64,000 nucleotides of DNA from Pseudomonas sessilinigenes (GCF_003850565.1 NZ_CP027706.1:4154001-4218000), one strand, 5' to 3'; counted from the first letter of the stretch, positions 35,481 through 45,022 are shown. Notes: a model not told the origin generated them from the letters alone. Translations and numbers: made by a program.

Positions 35481-38400
35481 ATGACTCGGATCGCCACCCC
35501 CATCAGCGAGATCCAGGAACACTACGACGTCGTCGTCATCGGCTCCGGCTATGGCGGCGGCATCGCCGCTTCGCGGTTGTCCCGGGCCGGGCGCCGGGTG
35601 TGCCTGCTGGAGCGTGGGCGGGAGATTCGCCCCGGGGAGTTTCCCAACACCCTGGTCAGCGCCACCGAGGAATTGCAGGTGCACGATCCCGATGGGCATA
35701 TCGGTTCGCGCACCGGCCTGTTCGACCTGCACGTCAACGCCCAGCAGAACGTGGTGGTGGGTTGCGGTTTGGGCGGCACCTCGCTGATCAACGCCAACGT
35801 CGCCCTGGAGCCCGAGCCCGGGGTGTTCGACGACCCACGCTGGCCCCAGGCGGTGCGCGACCACCGCGATACCTTGCTCAAGCAGGGCTTCGCCCTGGCC
35901 CGGGAGATGCTCAAGCCCAATCCCTATCCCGATTCGGCGCCGGCCCTGGACAAGCTCAAGGCCCACCGCAAGTCCGCGGACTACCTCAAGCAGGGCGCGC
36001 ATTTCTACAAGCCGCCGATCAACGTGACCTTCGACAAGCTGCCCAACAACCTCAACCATGTCGGGGTCGAGCAACTGCCCTGCAACCAATGCGGCGACTG
36101 TGTCTCGGGCTGTAACAACAAGGCCAAGAACACCACCTTGATGAACTACCTGCCCGACGCCTGCAACCACGGCGCCGAGATTTTCTGCCAGGCCCAGGTG
36201 CGCCACCTGGAGCGCGACGGCGACGGCTGGATCGTGCACTTCCAGTACCTGGACAGCGGTCGCGAGAAGTTCTCGGCGCCGACCCTGTTCGTCAAGGCCG
36301 ATATCGTCGTGCTGTCCGCCGGCACCCTGGGCTCCACCGAGATCCTCCTGCGTTCGCGGGCCAAGGGCCTGGCCACTTCGGCCCAACTGGGCGAGCACAT
36401 GAGCGGCAACGGCGACATCCTCGGTTTTGGTCACAACTGCGAGCAACCGATCAACGGCATCGGCTTCGGCACTCATCCGGCCAGCGAGTTGAAACCCGTG
36501 GGCCCATGCATCACCTCGGTGATCGACATGCGCACCGAAGGCGACCGCACCAGCCGCATGGTCATCGAGGAGGGCTCGATCCCCGGCGCCCTTGGCCAGG
36601 CCATGGTGCCGAGCATGGCGCTGTTCGCCAGCACCCTGGGCCAGGCCACCGACAACAGCTTGAGCGGCAAGCTGGGCTACAAGGAACGCGAGGCCGAAAG
36701 CTTCCTGCGCGGGCCCTACCATGGCGCCCTGCACAACATGCAGACCTACCTGATCATGAGCCACGACAACGGTCGCGGGCGCATGCTGCTGGACGCCCAG
36801 GACCAGTTGCGCATCGACTGGCCGGGGGTGGGCGAGCAACCCAACGTGGTGCTGGGCAACGAGCGCCTGCACCAGAGCACCCGGGCCCTGGGCGGGGTCT
36901 GGGTGGAGAACCCGATCTGGACCAAGCTGCTCAAGCACAGCATCGTCTCGGTCCATCCCCTGGGCGGCTGCGTGATGGGCGAGGACGCGGGCCAGGGCGT
37001 GGTCAACCACAAGGGCCAGGTGTTCAGCGGCACCCAGGGCACCGATGTCTATCCCGGGCTCTATGTGGCCGATGGCGCGGTGATCCCTACCTCCCTGGCG
37101 GTCAATCCACTGCTGACCATCTCGGCGGTGAGCGAGCGCACCATGCAACTGCTGGCCGAGGATCGCGGCTGGAAGATCGACTACCGCCTGCCCTCGGCCC
37201 CTGGCAAGCCGGCTGCGGCGCCGACCCTGGGCGTGCAGTTCACCGAGACCATGAAGGGTTTCTTCTCCACGGCCTTCACCCAGCCCCAGGGCACCGACCT
37301 GGCGCTCTATCAAGCAGCGGCCAAGCGCGGCGAAGAACAGAACTCGTCCATCGAGTTCACCCTGACCATCACCGCGGCCGATCTCAACCGGATGATCAAG
37401 GAACCCGAGCACGCCGCGACCCTGGTGGGCACCCTGGAGGCGCCGATGCTGTCGCCTCAGCCTTTGGTGGCCAGCCATGGGGTGTTCAACCTGTTCGAGC
37501 AATACCAGCAGCAAGTGGGCGTGCGGCACATGAACTACGACATGCGCCTTTGCGCCGAGGACGGTAGCGACTACTACTTCAGCGCCTTCAAGACCGTGCC
37601 CGAGGACCACGGCGTGCTGAACATCTGGCCCGATACCAGCACCCTCTACGTGACCCTGTACCGGGGCCAGGACAAGAGCGGGCCGGTGCTGGGCTCGGGA
37701 GTGATGCACATCCAGCCCGCGGATTTCGCCCGGCAGATGACCACCATGAAGGTGCTCAACGCCCGCAACGAGCGTGAGCGCATCGAGGCCCTGGCGCGTT
37801 TCGGCCAGTTCTTCGCCGGGATTCTCTGGGAAAGCTACGGCGGGGTGTTCGCCGGCGATATCTACTTCAATCCCGACGCTCCGCCGCGGGTCAAGCGGCC
37901 GCTGGCTGCGCCGGTGCCGAGCGTGCAGTTCTTCGAGACCGAAGACCACGTGCAACTGCGCCTGACCCGCTATCGGGCCGGCGGCAAGGGCCCGGTGATG
38001 CTGGTCCATGGCCTGGGCGTGGGTTCCAACATCTTCTCCACCGACACCATCCAGACCAACCTGCTGGAGTACCTGTGCAAGTACGGCTATGACGTCTGGC
38101 TCCTGGATTTCCGGGTCAGCATCCTGTTGCCGGCCAGCAAGCAGGAATGCAATGGCGACCAGATCGCCGCCTACGACTTCAAGGCCGCCATCGCCCAGGT
38201 TCGCCAGGCCACCGGCGCCCGGGACGTGCAATGCGTGGTGCACTGCTATGGCGCCACCACCTTCTTCATGTCGCTGTTGGCGGGCCTGGAGCATGTGCGC
38301 TCGGTGGTCTGCTCGCAGATCGCCGCCGACACCGTGGTGGCCACCGCCACCGGGATCAAGGCCGGGTTGCACTTGCCGGGCATGCTCGACGCCATCGGCA

Positions 38401-38933
38401 TCAAGTCGCTGACGGCCTATGCCGACAGCAAGGAAAGCTGGTTCAACAAGCTCTACGACAAGGCGCTCAACGGTTATGCGCGGATCGAGGCCCAGGGCTA
38501 CTGCACCAACCCGGTGTGCCATCGCATCACCTTCATGTACGCCTCGTTGTATCGTCACGACACCCTCAACCAGAACCTGCACGACAACCTGCACGAGCTG
38601 TTCGGCGAGTCCAATATCCAGACCTTCGAGCACCTGGCGCTGATCTGCCGCAAGGGCCACCTGGTGGACTTCAAGGGACAGGACGTCTACATGCCGCATT
38701 TCGATCGGCTGAAGCTGCCGATCTGCTTCATCAGCGGCGCCGACAACCAGTGCTACCTGCCGCTGAGTACCCAGAAGACCTACGAGCGCCTGTGCCAACT
38801 GCATGGCCCCGAGCTGTTCAGCCGGCATGTGGTGCCGGGCTACGGGCATATCGACTGCATCTTCGGCCAGAACGCGGTGGTGGATGTGTACCCGCTGATC
38901 CTCGCGCACCTGGAGAAGACCGCCCTGGGTTGA
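35481..38933 (+). CDS. GMC oxidoreductase fused to an alpha/beta hydrolase
   Basis: This is a 1150-residue fusion. Residues about 14-560 form a GMC flavoenzyme of the cholesterol-oxidase-like branch: FAD motif VVVIGSGYGGGIAASRLS, VGCGLGGTSLINANV, a Cys cluster CNQCGDCVSGCNNKAKN (about residues 199-215), and the C-terminal HPLGGCVMG and NPLLTISAVSERT. Residues about 560-810 are a linker with no family I recognise. Residues about 830-1150 are an alpha/beta hydrolase (VMLVHGLGVGSNIF, nucleophile elbow VVHCYGATT, catalytic His in GYGHIDC). The elbow residue is Cys, not Ser. No signal peptide is seen. It is followed 58 bp later by a membrane cytochrome. The substrate is probably hydrophobic and hydroxylated, by analogy. 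Confidence 0.88.
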   Translation: MTRIATPISEIQEHYDVVVIGSGYGGGIAASRLSRAGRRVCLLERGREIRPGEFPNTLVSATEELQVHDPDGHIGSRTGLFDLHVNAQQNVVVGCGLGGTSLINANVALEPEPGVFDDPRWPQAVRDHRDTLLKQGFALAREMLKPNPYPDSAPALDKLKAHRKSADYLKQGAHFYKPPINVTFDKLPNNLNHVGVEQLPCNQCGDCVSGCNNKAKNTTLMNYLPDACNHGAEIFCQAQVRHLERDGDGWIVHFQYLDSGREKFSAPTLFVKADIVVLSAGTLGSTEILLRSRAKGLATSAQLGEHMSGNGDILGFGHNCEQPINGIGFGTHPASELKPVGPCITSVIDMRTEGDRTSRMVIEEGSIPGALGQAMVPSMALFASTLGQATDNSLSGKLGYKEREAESFLRGPYHGALHNMQTYLIMSHDNGRGRMLLDAQDQLRIDWPGVGEQPNVVLGNERLHQSTRALGGVWVENPIWTKLLKHSIVSVHPLGGCVMGEDAGQGVVNHKGQVFSGTQGTDVYPGLYVADGAVIPTSLAVNPLLTISAVSERTMQLLAEDRGWKIDYRLPSAPGKPAAAPTLGVQFTETMKGFFSTAFTQPQGTDLALYQAAAKRGEEQNSSIEFTLTITAADLNRMIKEPEHAATLVGTLEAPMLSPQPLVASHGVFNLFEQYQQQVGVRHMNYDMRLCAEDGSDYYFSAFKTVPEDHGVLNIWPDTSTLYVTLYRGQDKSGPVLGSGVMHIQPADFARQMTTMKVLNARNERERIEALARFGQFFAGILWESYGGVFAGDIYFNPDAPPRVKRPLAAPVPSVQFFETEDHVQLRLTRYRAGGKGPVMLVHGLGVGSNIFSTDTIQTNLLEYLCKYGYDVWLLDFRVSILLPASKQECNGDQIAAYDFKAAIAQVRQATGARDVQCVVHCYGATTFFMSLLAGLEHVRSVVCSQIAADTVVATATGIKAGLHLPGMLDAIGIKSLTAYADSKESWFNKLYDKALNGYARIEAQGYCTNPVCHRITFMYASLYRHDTLNQNLHDNLHELFGESNIQTFEHLALICRKGHLVDFKGQDVYMPHFDRLKLPICFISGADNQCYLPLSTQKTYERLCQLHGPELFSRHVVPGYGHIDCIFGQNAVVDVYPLILAHLEKTALG

Positions 38934-38991
38934 GCCTCCCGGCACGCTCGGCAACGGCAGCTTCAGGGATATCCAGGCGAGGGTGAGAGGG

Positions 38992-40860
38992 ATGAACGCA
39001 TATATCCGCTGGTTCCAACGCTTCATCTGGCTGGGCATCGCCATGAACATGGTGTTCGCCCTGCCAGCGCTGTTCGCCCCGGCCTTGCTGACTGCCGTGG
39101 TCGGCCTGCCGCCGGTGCTGTCCGATCCCTGGCTGGAGAACGCCGGCATGCTGCTGGTGGGCATCAGCCTGTTCTACATGCCCTCGGGCTTCAATGCGCC
39201 GCGCTACGTGGTGCATTCCTGGCTCTGCGTATTGTCGAGGCTGGTGGCGGTGGTGTTCTGGATCTACCTGATCGACACCAGCAACCAGTCCCAGGTGTTC
39301 GTGCCCATGCTCATGGGCGACCTGGGCATGTTCCTGGTGCTGGGCATCTTGCTGTACCTGGGCAGTGCCCCGGCCAATCGGCCCTGGGCCCTGCTCAAGG
39401 CCGGGCTGCACGCCGGGTGCCAGGGCTGGGAGAGTCGGTGGCGGCGGCAGGGCTTTCGCGTGGCGACCTTGGTGGTGCTGCTGGCCCTGGGGCTGGTGGG
39501 TTATGCAACCTGGGTCAACATGCTGCGTGAGGTGCCGCAACCGCCGGAAGCCTCCGACGAGGATCACTTCAAGTACGCGGCCATCGGCCTGGGGATCGAG
39601 GCGCGGATTCCCTACTACCTGTTCGCCGTGCTGCCGCAGCTGTGCCCGGAGAAGATGCCCCGGCCCGGTGGCTACGAGGTTTTCGGCTTCCTCTATGAAC
39701 ATGGCCGCGACCTGCCGGTGGGCATGGCCAAGCGGCAGCTGGGCTATCCGACGGTGGAGCCCAATTGCGCCCTGTGCCATACCGGGGCCTACCGGGCCAG
39801 TGCCGGCGATGTGTCCCAGGTAGTGCCCACCGCCCCGGCCAACCTGATGCAGCTCCAGGCCTTCCAGTGGTTCGCCTACGATTGCGCCAGCGATCCGAAA
39901 TTCACCATCGATGCGCTGATGAACGCGATCAACGCCAAGTTCCAGCTGGGCCTGGTCGAGCGCCTGTACAACCGCTACCTGATCATGCCCATGGCCAAGA
40001 GCGCGCTGCTCAAGCAGAAACAGGCCTATGCCTGGCAGAAGCTGCGGCCGGCGCAGGGGCCGGGGCGCACCGACACCTTCAACCCGACCAAGATGGTGGT
40101 GTTCGGTTTCCCCGACGACTCCACCATCGGCACCGTGGACCTGCCGCAGATCTGGAACCAGAAGCCCCGGGAGTCGATGTACCTGCACTGGGATGGCAAC
40201 AACAACCAGATCCGCGAGCGCAACTACGCCGCGGCGATGGCCGTGGGGGCGACGCCGGAGTCGGTGTTGCCGGCAAGCTTCAACCGGGTCACCAACTGGC
40301 TGCTGGGGCACAAGCCGCCGGCTTGGCCCTTCGCCATCGACCAGGCCAAGGTGGCCCAGGGCAAACCGCTGTGGGAGGCCAATTGCGCCGGCTGCCATGA
40401 TTTCGGCAAGGCCGACACCGGCCAGGTGACCACCGATATCCAGGTCTTGGGCACCGACCCGCATCGCCTGGACTCCTTCACCACCGGGTTGGTCCAGGCC
40501 TTCCACGGCTTCAAGAAACCGCCCTTCGACTTTGGCGCCTATCGCAAGACCCAGAGCTACAGCAACACCCCCACCGATGGCATCTGGCTGCGCGCGCCCT
40601 ACCTGCACAACGGCTCGGTGCCCAGCCTGTGGGACCTGCTGCAGGTGCCGGAGCAACGGCCCCAGGTGTTCTACACCGGCTCGGATATCTACGACCCGCA
40701 GAAGGTCGGGTTCATCACCAACGGCCCGGCACCCAAGGGGCCGGCCTACTTCAAGTACGACACCCGCCAAGAAGGCAACGGCAATGGCGGCCACCTGTAT
40801 GGCACGCAGCTTTCCGAGCAGCAGAAATGGCAGTTGATCGAATACATGAAGACCCTGTGA
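38992..40860 (+). CDS. membrane-bound di-haem cytochrome c, RoxA/MauG-related
   Basis: This 622-residue protein has four membrane segments in the first 130 residues and another near residues 155-175. A periplasmic part with two haem c motifs follows: CALCH (about residue 258) and CAGCH (about 466). The block YLHNGSVPSLWDLL is characteristic of the di-haem peroxidase / rubber-oxygenase (RoxA) group. Fusion of such a domain to a DoxX-like membrane domain is unusual. It could accept electrons from the GMC enzyme or act as an oxygenase itself. The start at 38992 (ATG) was preferred to the GTG at 38983. Confidence 0.82.
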   Translation: MNAYIRWFQRFIWLGIAMNMVFALPALFAPALLTAVVGLPPVLSDPWLENAGMLLVGISLFYMPSGFNAPRYVVHSWLCVLSRLVAVVFWIYLIDTSNQSQVFVPMLMGDLGMFLVLGILLYLGSAPANRPWALLKAGLHAGCQGWESRWRRQGFRVATLVVLLALGLVGYATWVNMLREVPQPPEASDEDHFKYAAIGLGIEARIPYYLFAVLPQLCPEKMPRPGGYEVFGFLYEHGRDLPVGMAKRQLGYPTVEPNCALCHTGAYRASAGDVSQVVPTAPANLMQLQAFQWFAYDCASDPKFTIDALMNAINAKFQLGLVERLYNRYLIMPMAKSALLKQKQAYAWQKLRPAQGPGRTDTFNPTKMVVFGFPDDSTIGTVDLPQIWNQKPRESMYLHWDGNNNQIRERNYAAAMAVGATPESVLPASFNRVTNWLLGHKPPAWPFAIDQAKVAQGKPLWEANCAGCHDFGKADTGQVTTDIQVLGTDPHRLDSFTTGLVQAFHGFKKPPFDFGAYRKTQSYSNTPTDGIWLRAPYLHNGSVPSLWDLLQVPEQRPQVFYTGSDIYDPQKVGFITNGPAPKGPAYFKYDTRQEGNGNGGHLYGTQLSEQQKWQLIEYMKTL

Positions 40861-40906
40861 GGCGAGCAACCCGTGCCGCCGCAGGACTATCAGGAGGGAC
40901 ACCGCT

Positions 40907-42196
40907 ATGTCACTGGCAAGTAGTGTGGAAGAGGAATTCGGCCGGGTGAAAGCCCGGGTCGATGGCCTGATCGCCCGGTTCGACCTGGCCTGGAAGAATC
41001 TGCGCAACCAACTCGAGCCCAAGGAGCTGCAAGCCATTCTCGACCTGGTACAGCGCGCCCACGACCAGGCGCAATACACCATCGCCCACGGCGACTTGCC
41101 GCCGGGCCAGCCCCCGGTGCCCTGGGAGCTGGCCCATGGCATGTCGGTGCTGCACCTGGGCACGGCCCAGCCCCTGCCGCAATCGGTGGACCAGCTGGCG
41201 ACCCAGGTGCTCAAGGACGGCAGCCTGCTGGGCTGTCGCAAGTGGGAACTGCTGGACCTGAAGTGGAGCGAAGCCCTGGTGGCCTGGATCGAGAACCTGC
41301 GCGATCACGCCACCTTCGGCACCACCCCGGCGTTGCTGCAGATCCCCGATGAGGTCCTGCTGGACCTGGCCGGGGATTGGGGCACCGGCTACTTCGAGCC
41401 CCAGTCGGCGGCGCAGCGGGTGGCCGACCTGATCACTGCGGACCAGCCGCACGTGACCATCCACCTGGGCGATGTGTACTACGCCGGTACCGACAGTGAC
41501 GAGAGAAACAACCTGGCGTCCTGGCCCATGGGCAGCAAGGCCTCGTTCAGTCTCAACTCCAACCATGAGATGTACAGCGGCGCCCATGGCTACTTCGACG
41601 AGATCCAGACGCTGTTCCCGGACCAGCAGAACACCAGCTACTTCGCCCTGTTCAACACCCACTGGCTGATCATCGGCCTGGACAGCGCCTACGCCTCCGA
41701 TGAGATGCAGCTGTACATGGACGGCAACCTCAATGCCGTCCAGGAACAATGGCTCAGCGACCTGATGGCCAGCCACGGCCAGGGCCGCAAGATCATCCTG
41801 CTCAGCCATCACCAGGGCCTGGACATCACCGGCAAGACCCCGACCGCGCTGTACGGCCAGGTGTGCAAGGCCCTGGGCAATCGCGTGCCGGACTATTGGT
41901 ACTGGGGGCACCTGCACAACGGTATTTTCTACGCGCCCAAGACCGATCCCCAGGGCATGGGGGTGATGAATGGGCGTTGCGTCGGCCACGGGGCGATCCC
42001 CTATGGCGATGCCAGCGAGCTGGATGGCGCGCCCGGGGTGTTGTGGTCGGAAACCCAGAGAGCCGGCGATGCCAACTATCCGTTACGGGTGTTCAACGGT
42101 TATGCCCGGGTGAGGCTGCTGGGGGCGCAGATCACCGAGCAGTTCGTGAACGAGAAGGGTGGGGTGCCCTGGCCCAAGCTCAAGCCCAAGGCCTGA
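40907..42196 (+). CDS. calcineurin-like metallophosphoesterase
   Basis: This 429-residue protein has an N-terminal helical part (about 1-145) and a metallophosphoesterase domain with the metal-binding blocks GDWGTG, HLGDVYYAG, LNSNHEMY, LLSHHQG and YWGHLHNG. No signal peptide is seen, so it is probably cytoplasmic. It is third in a row with the GMC-hydrolase fusion and the cytochrome gene (46-bp gap, GGAGGGACACCG ribosome site). The substrate is unknown. Confidence 0.85.
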   Translation: MSLASSVEEEFGRVKARVDGLIARFDLAWKNLRNQLEPKELQAILDLVQRAHDQAQYTIAHGDLPPGQPPVPWELAHGMSVLHLGTAQPLPQSVDQLATQVLKDGSLLGCRKWELLDLKWSEALVAWIENLRDHATFGTTPALLQIPDEVLLDLAGDWGTGYFEPQSAAQRVADLITADQPHVTIHLGDVYYAGTDSDERNNLASWPMGSKASFSLNSNHEMYSGAHGYFDEIQTLFPDQQNTSYFALFNTHWLIIGLDSAYASDEMQLYMDGNLNAVQEQWLSDLMASHGQGRKIILLSHHQGLDITGKTPTALYGQVCKALGNRVPDYWYWGHLHNGIFYAPKTDPQGMGVMNGRCVGHGAIPYGDASELDGAPGVLWSETQRAGDANYPLRVFNGYARVRLLGAQITEQFVNEKGGVPWPKLKPKA

Positions 42197-42249
42197 CATC
42201 GCGGGTTGGCGCCCGCGTTGCGGTCGTGCGCAGCTTCACTGGTGCTCAG

Positions 42250-42300
42250 CAGCGGCTACCGATGGGTTTCATGTAGCCGCTGCCGAGCTTGCCAGGCCGT
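42250..42300. repeat. REP-type hairpin between convergent genes
   Basis: CAGCGGCTAC and GTAGCCGCTG form a perfect 10-bp stem with a 13-base loop, followed by CCGAGCTTGCC. It belongs to the GTAGCCGCTGCCGA family and may act as a terminator between the phosphoesterase gene and gbcA. Confidence 0.6.
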
Positions 42301-42323
42301 CAGGATCTGCGCTCGGGTGCAGT

Positions 42324-43616
42324 TCAGCCGGTGACCGGTACGCCCTTGAGGTAGGGCGCCGGTTCGGCGCCGAGGTTGTTGAGCAGGCGCTCGCTGTACC
42401 AGTCGATGAAGTTGACCACGCCGAACTCGTAGGTCTTGGAGTAGGGCCCGGGCTGGTAGGCGGTGGAGTTGATGCCGCGCTGGTTCTCTTCGGCCAGGCG
42501 CCGGTCCTGGTCGTTGGTGGCGTCCCACACCTGGCGCATGCGCTCCACGTCGTAGTCCACGCCTTCCACGGCGTCCTTGTGCACCAGCCACTTGGTGGTG
42601 ACCATGGTTTCCTGGGCACTGATCGGCCACACCGTGAACACGATGATGTGGTCGCCCATGCAGTGGTTCCACGAATGGGGCAGGTGCAGGATGCGCATCG
42701 AACCCAGGTCCGGGTTCTTGATCCGGCCCATGAGTTTCTTGCAGCCCTGCTTGCCGTCCAGGGTCATGGACACGGTGCCCTTGAGCAGCGGCATGCGCAC
42801 GATACGGTTGCGCAGGCCGAAGCTGGCGTGGGCGTAGGGGATCTTCTCGGCTTCCCAGGCAGCGGCGGAGGCGGCTACGTGGTCCTTGAAGGCCTGGTCG
42901 GCCCGTGGGTCGGTGACGTCGTCCCATTCCAGCAGGGTTTTGAGCAACTCCGGGTGCGAGGCATTGCAGTGGTAGCACTCGCGGTTGTTCTCCAGCACCA
43001 GTTTCCAGTTGGCCTTTTCCATCAAGGTGGTGGTAATCGCCACCTTGGTGTTCTCCATGTCGTAGGGCTCCATGTAGTGGGCCAGGGTCGCCAGGAAGTC
43101 ATCGATGGCCGGCGGGTTCTCGGCCAGCGAGATGAAGATGTAGCCACCGGCGGTCTTCACCTGCACCGGCTTGAGGCTGTACTGCTTCATGTCGAAGTCG
43201 GCGCCCATCTCGGTGCCGGCGAACAGCAGGCGGCCGTCCACTTCGTAGGTCCACTGGTGGTAGGGGCAGACCAGCTTGGCCACCTTGCCCTTGTCGCTGG
43301 TGCACAAGCGCGAGCCACGGTGCCGGCAGACGTTGTGGAAGGCGTGGACCACGCCGTCGGCGCCGCGGATGACGATGATCGGGTTCTTGCCGATTTGCAG
43401 GGTGATGAAGTTGCCCTTGGTGGGAATCTCCGAGGTCATGCCGGCGATCAGCCATTCCTTGTGGAAGATCTCCTGCATGTCGATTTCGAACAGCCTTTGG
43501 TCGCAGTAGAAGGGTTGCGGCAGGGAGAAGGTCCGCTCGCGTTCCTGCAGCATCTGCGCGGTGGCCTTGCGTGCGGGTTCCAGTGGATCGCCCAGGCTCA
43601 GGGTGGTGACGTCCAT
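42324..43616 (-). CDS. gbcA: glycine betaine monooxygenase, Rieske subunit GbcA
   Basis: GbcA is a 430-residue ring-hydroxylating-type oxygenase that demethylates glycine betaine to dimethylglycine, releasing formaldehyde. The Rieske cluster ligands are C97-x-H99 and C117-x2-H120. The mononuclear iron site is in NNRECYHCNASHPELL (H216, H221). The start at 43616 fits the family. It is divergent from gbcB across 291 bp, as in P. aeruginosa, and should be activated by GbdR. Confidence 0.96.
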   Translation of the reverse strand: MDVTTLSLGDPLEPARKATAQMLQERERTFSLPQPFYCDQRLFEIDMQEIFHKEWLIAGMTSEIPTKGNFITLQIGKNPIIVIRGADGVVHAFHNVCRHRGSRLCTSDKGKVAKLVCPYHQWTYEVDGRLLFAGTEMGADFDMKQYSLKPVQVKTAGGYIFISLAENPPAIDDFLATLAHYMEPYDMENTKVAITTTLMEKANWKLVLENNRECYHCNASHPELLKTLLEWDDVTDPRADQAFKDHVAASAAAWEAEKIPYAHASFGLRNRIVRMPLLKGTVSMTLDGKQGCKKLMGRIKNPDLGSMRILHLPHSWNHCMGDHIIVFTVWPISAQETMVTTKWLVHKDAVEGVDYDVERMRQVWDATNDQDRRLAEENQRGINSTAYQPGPYSKTYEFGVVNFIDWYSERLLNNLGAEPAPYLKGVPVTG

Positions 43617-43747
43617 CGTTCAGGTCCTCATGGCCGTTCGGTGCGGCCGGCGTATTAGGGAGTGGCTACGGTCGGTGCTACGCAAGTCACGAAAAAAGCA
43701 GCTGTTGTCGTGGGGCCGAGTGTGGGTCCGCAGGCGCCGCGAACCTT

Positions 43748-43781
43748 ATCCATGGGCGACATGGCCCAATCTGTTCCCGAC
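43748..43781 (-). promoter_or_regulatory. putative GbdR half-site pair for gbcA
   Basis: On the minus strand GTCGGGAACAGA (from 43781) and GTCGCCCATGGA (from 43760) are exactly 21 bp apart, reading toward gbcA, 130-165 bp before its ATG. Confidence 0.6.
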
Positions 43782-43807
43782 GCCGTAGGCCCTGTAGCCG
43801 GGGCCTG

Positions 43808-43840
43808 GTCGCGATAAGCATGTGAATGTCGCGGATAGGT
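43808..43840 (+). promoter_or_regulatory. putative GbdR half-site pair for gbcB
   Basis: GTCGCGATAAGC (43808) and GTCGCGGATAGG (43828) are 20 bp apart (21 bp between their GATA words), reading toward gbcB, 68-100 bp before its ATG. Confidence 0.6.
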
Positions 43841-43907
43841 AAACAGGCCCTGGGCGCCTTACGCAGAATCGCTGGCAAGACGCCGACAGTCGGCCGTGGA
43901 GAACAGC

Positions 43908-45008
43908 ATGTCCAACACCTTCCTCAACCCGGTAACCACCCAGACCTGGGCCAATGGTCGTCACATCGTCCGTTGCGTCAAAGTCATCCAGGAAACCTGG
44001 GACGTACGGACCTTCTGCTTCATGGCCGACCAGCCGATCATGTTCTTCTTCAAGCCGGGGCAGTTCGTCACCCTGGAGCTGGAGATCGAAGGCCAGCCGG
44101 TGATGCGCTCCTACACCATCTCCAGTTCGCCGTCGGTGCCCTACAGCTTCTCGGTGACCATCAAGCGCGTGCCCGGCGGCAAGGTCTCCAACCACCTGCA
44201 CGACACCCTTCACGAGGGCCAGGAGCTGGCGGTACACGGGCCGGTGGGGTTGTTCAACGCCATCGACTTCCCCAACCCTAAGATCCTCTACCTCAGCGGC
44301 GGGGTCGGCATCACTCCGGTGATGTCCATGGCGCGCTGGTTCTACGACACCAACGCCAATGTCGACATGGTGTTCATCCACAGCGCCCGCTCGCCCAAGG
44401 ACATCATCTACCACCGCGAGCTGGAGCACATGGCCTCGCGGATCGACAACTTCAGCCTGCACCTGATCTGCGAACGCCACGGCCTGGGCGAGCCCTGGGC
44501 CGGTTATCGCGGCTATCTCAACCACAAGATGCTGGAGCTGATGGCGCCGGACTTCCTCGAGCGGGAGGTGTTCTGCTGCGGTCCCACGCCCTACATGCAC
44601 GCGGTCAAGCGCCTGCTGGAGGCCGCCGGCTTCGACATGACCCGCTACCACGAGGAGTCGTTCGGCGCGACGCCGGCCGATGCCCGGGCCGATGCGGTGG
44701 AGCAGGCCGAACAGGCCGCCGAGGCACCGGAGGTGGATGCCGCCGACCTGCACCAGGTGGAGTTCACCGCCTCGGGCAAGAGCATCCGCGTGGCCCCGGG
44801 GGAGACCGTGCACGCGGCGGCGGCCAAGCTTGGCCTGATGATCCCCAAGGCCTGCGGCATGGGCATCTGCGGCACCTGCAAGGTGCTCAAGCTGGGGGGC
44901 GAGGTGGAAATGGAGCACAACGGCGGGATCACCGAGGAAGACGAAGCCGAAGGCTACATCCTGTCGTGCTGCAGCGTGCCCAAGGGCGATGTGCGCGTGG
45001 AGTTCTGA
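43908..45008 (+). CDS. gbcB: glycine betaine monooxygenase, reductase subunit GbcB
   Basis: GbcB is a 366-residue reductase. It has an FAD domain (RSYTISSSPS, about residue 65), an NAD(P) domain (YLSGGVGITPVMSMARW, CCGPTPYMHAVKRLL) and a C-terminal plant-type 2Fe-2S domain (CGMGICGTCKV with a fourth Cys in YILSCCSV). An Ala/Glu-rich linker joins the last two. It supplies electrons to GbcA. The ATG at 43908 has GGAG six bases upstream and gives the known length; the GTG at 43896 is rejected. Confidence 0.95.
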   Translation: MSNTFLNPVTTQTWANGRHIVRCVKVIQETWDVRTFCFMADQPIMFFFKPGQFVTLELEIEGQPVMRSYTISSSPSVPYSFSVTIKRVPGGKVSNHLHDTLHEGQELAVHGPVGLFNAIDFPNPKILYLSGGVGITPVMSMARWFYDTNANVDMVFIHSARSPKDIIYHRELEHMASRIDNFSLHLICERHGLGEPWAGYRGYLNHKMLELMAPDFLEREVFCCGPTPYMHAVKRLLEAAGFDMTRYHEESFGATPADARADAVEQAEQAAEAPEVDAADLHQVEFTASGKSIRVAPGETVHAAAAKLGLMIPKACGMGICGTCKVLKLGGEVEMEHNGGITEEDEAEGYILSCCSVPKGDVRVEF

Positions 45009-45022
45009 TCGGCTTTCGTGGC

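Noticed and set aside
35214..39164. A 1316-codon open frame antisense to the GMC-hydrolase gene
   Set aside because: The plus strand carries clear FAD, Cys-cluster and hydrolase motifs. The antisense product is His/Gly/Val-rich without domains.
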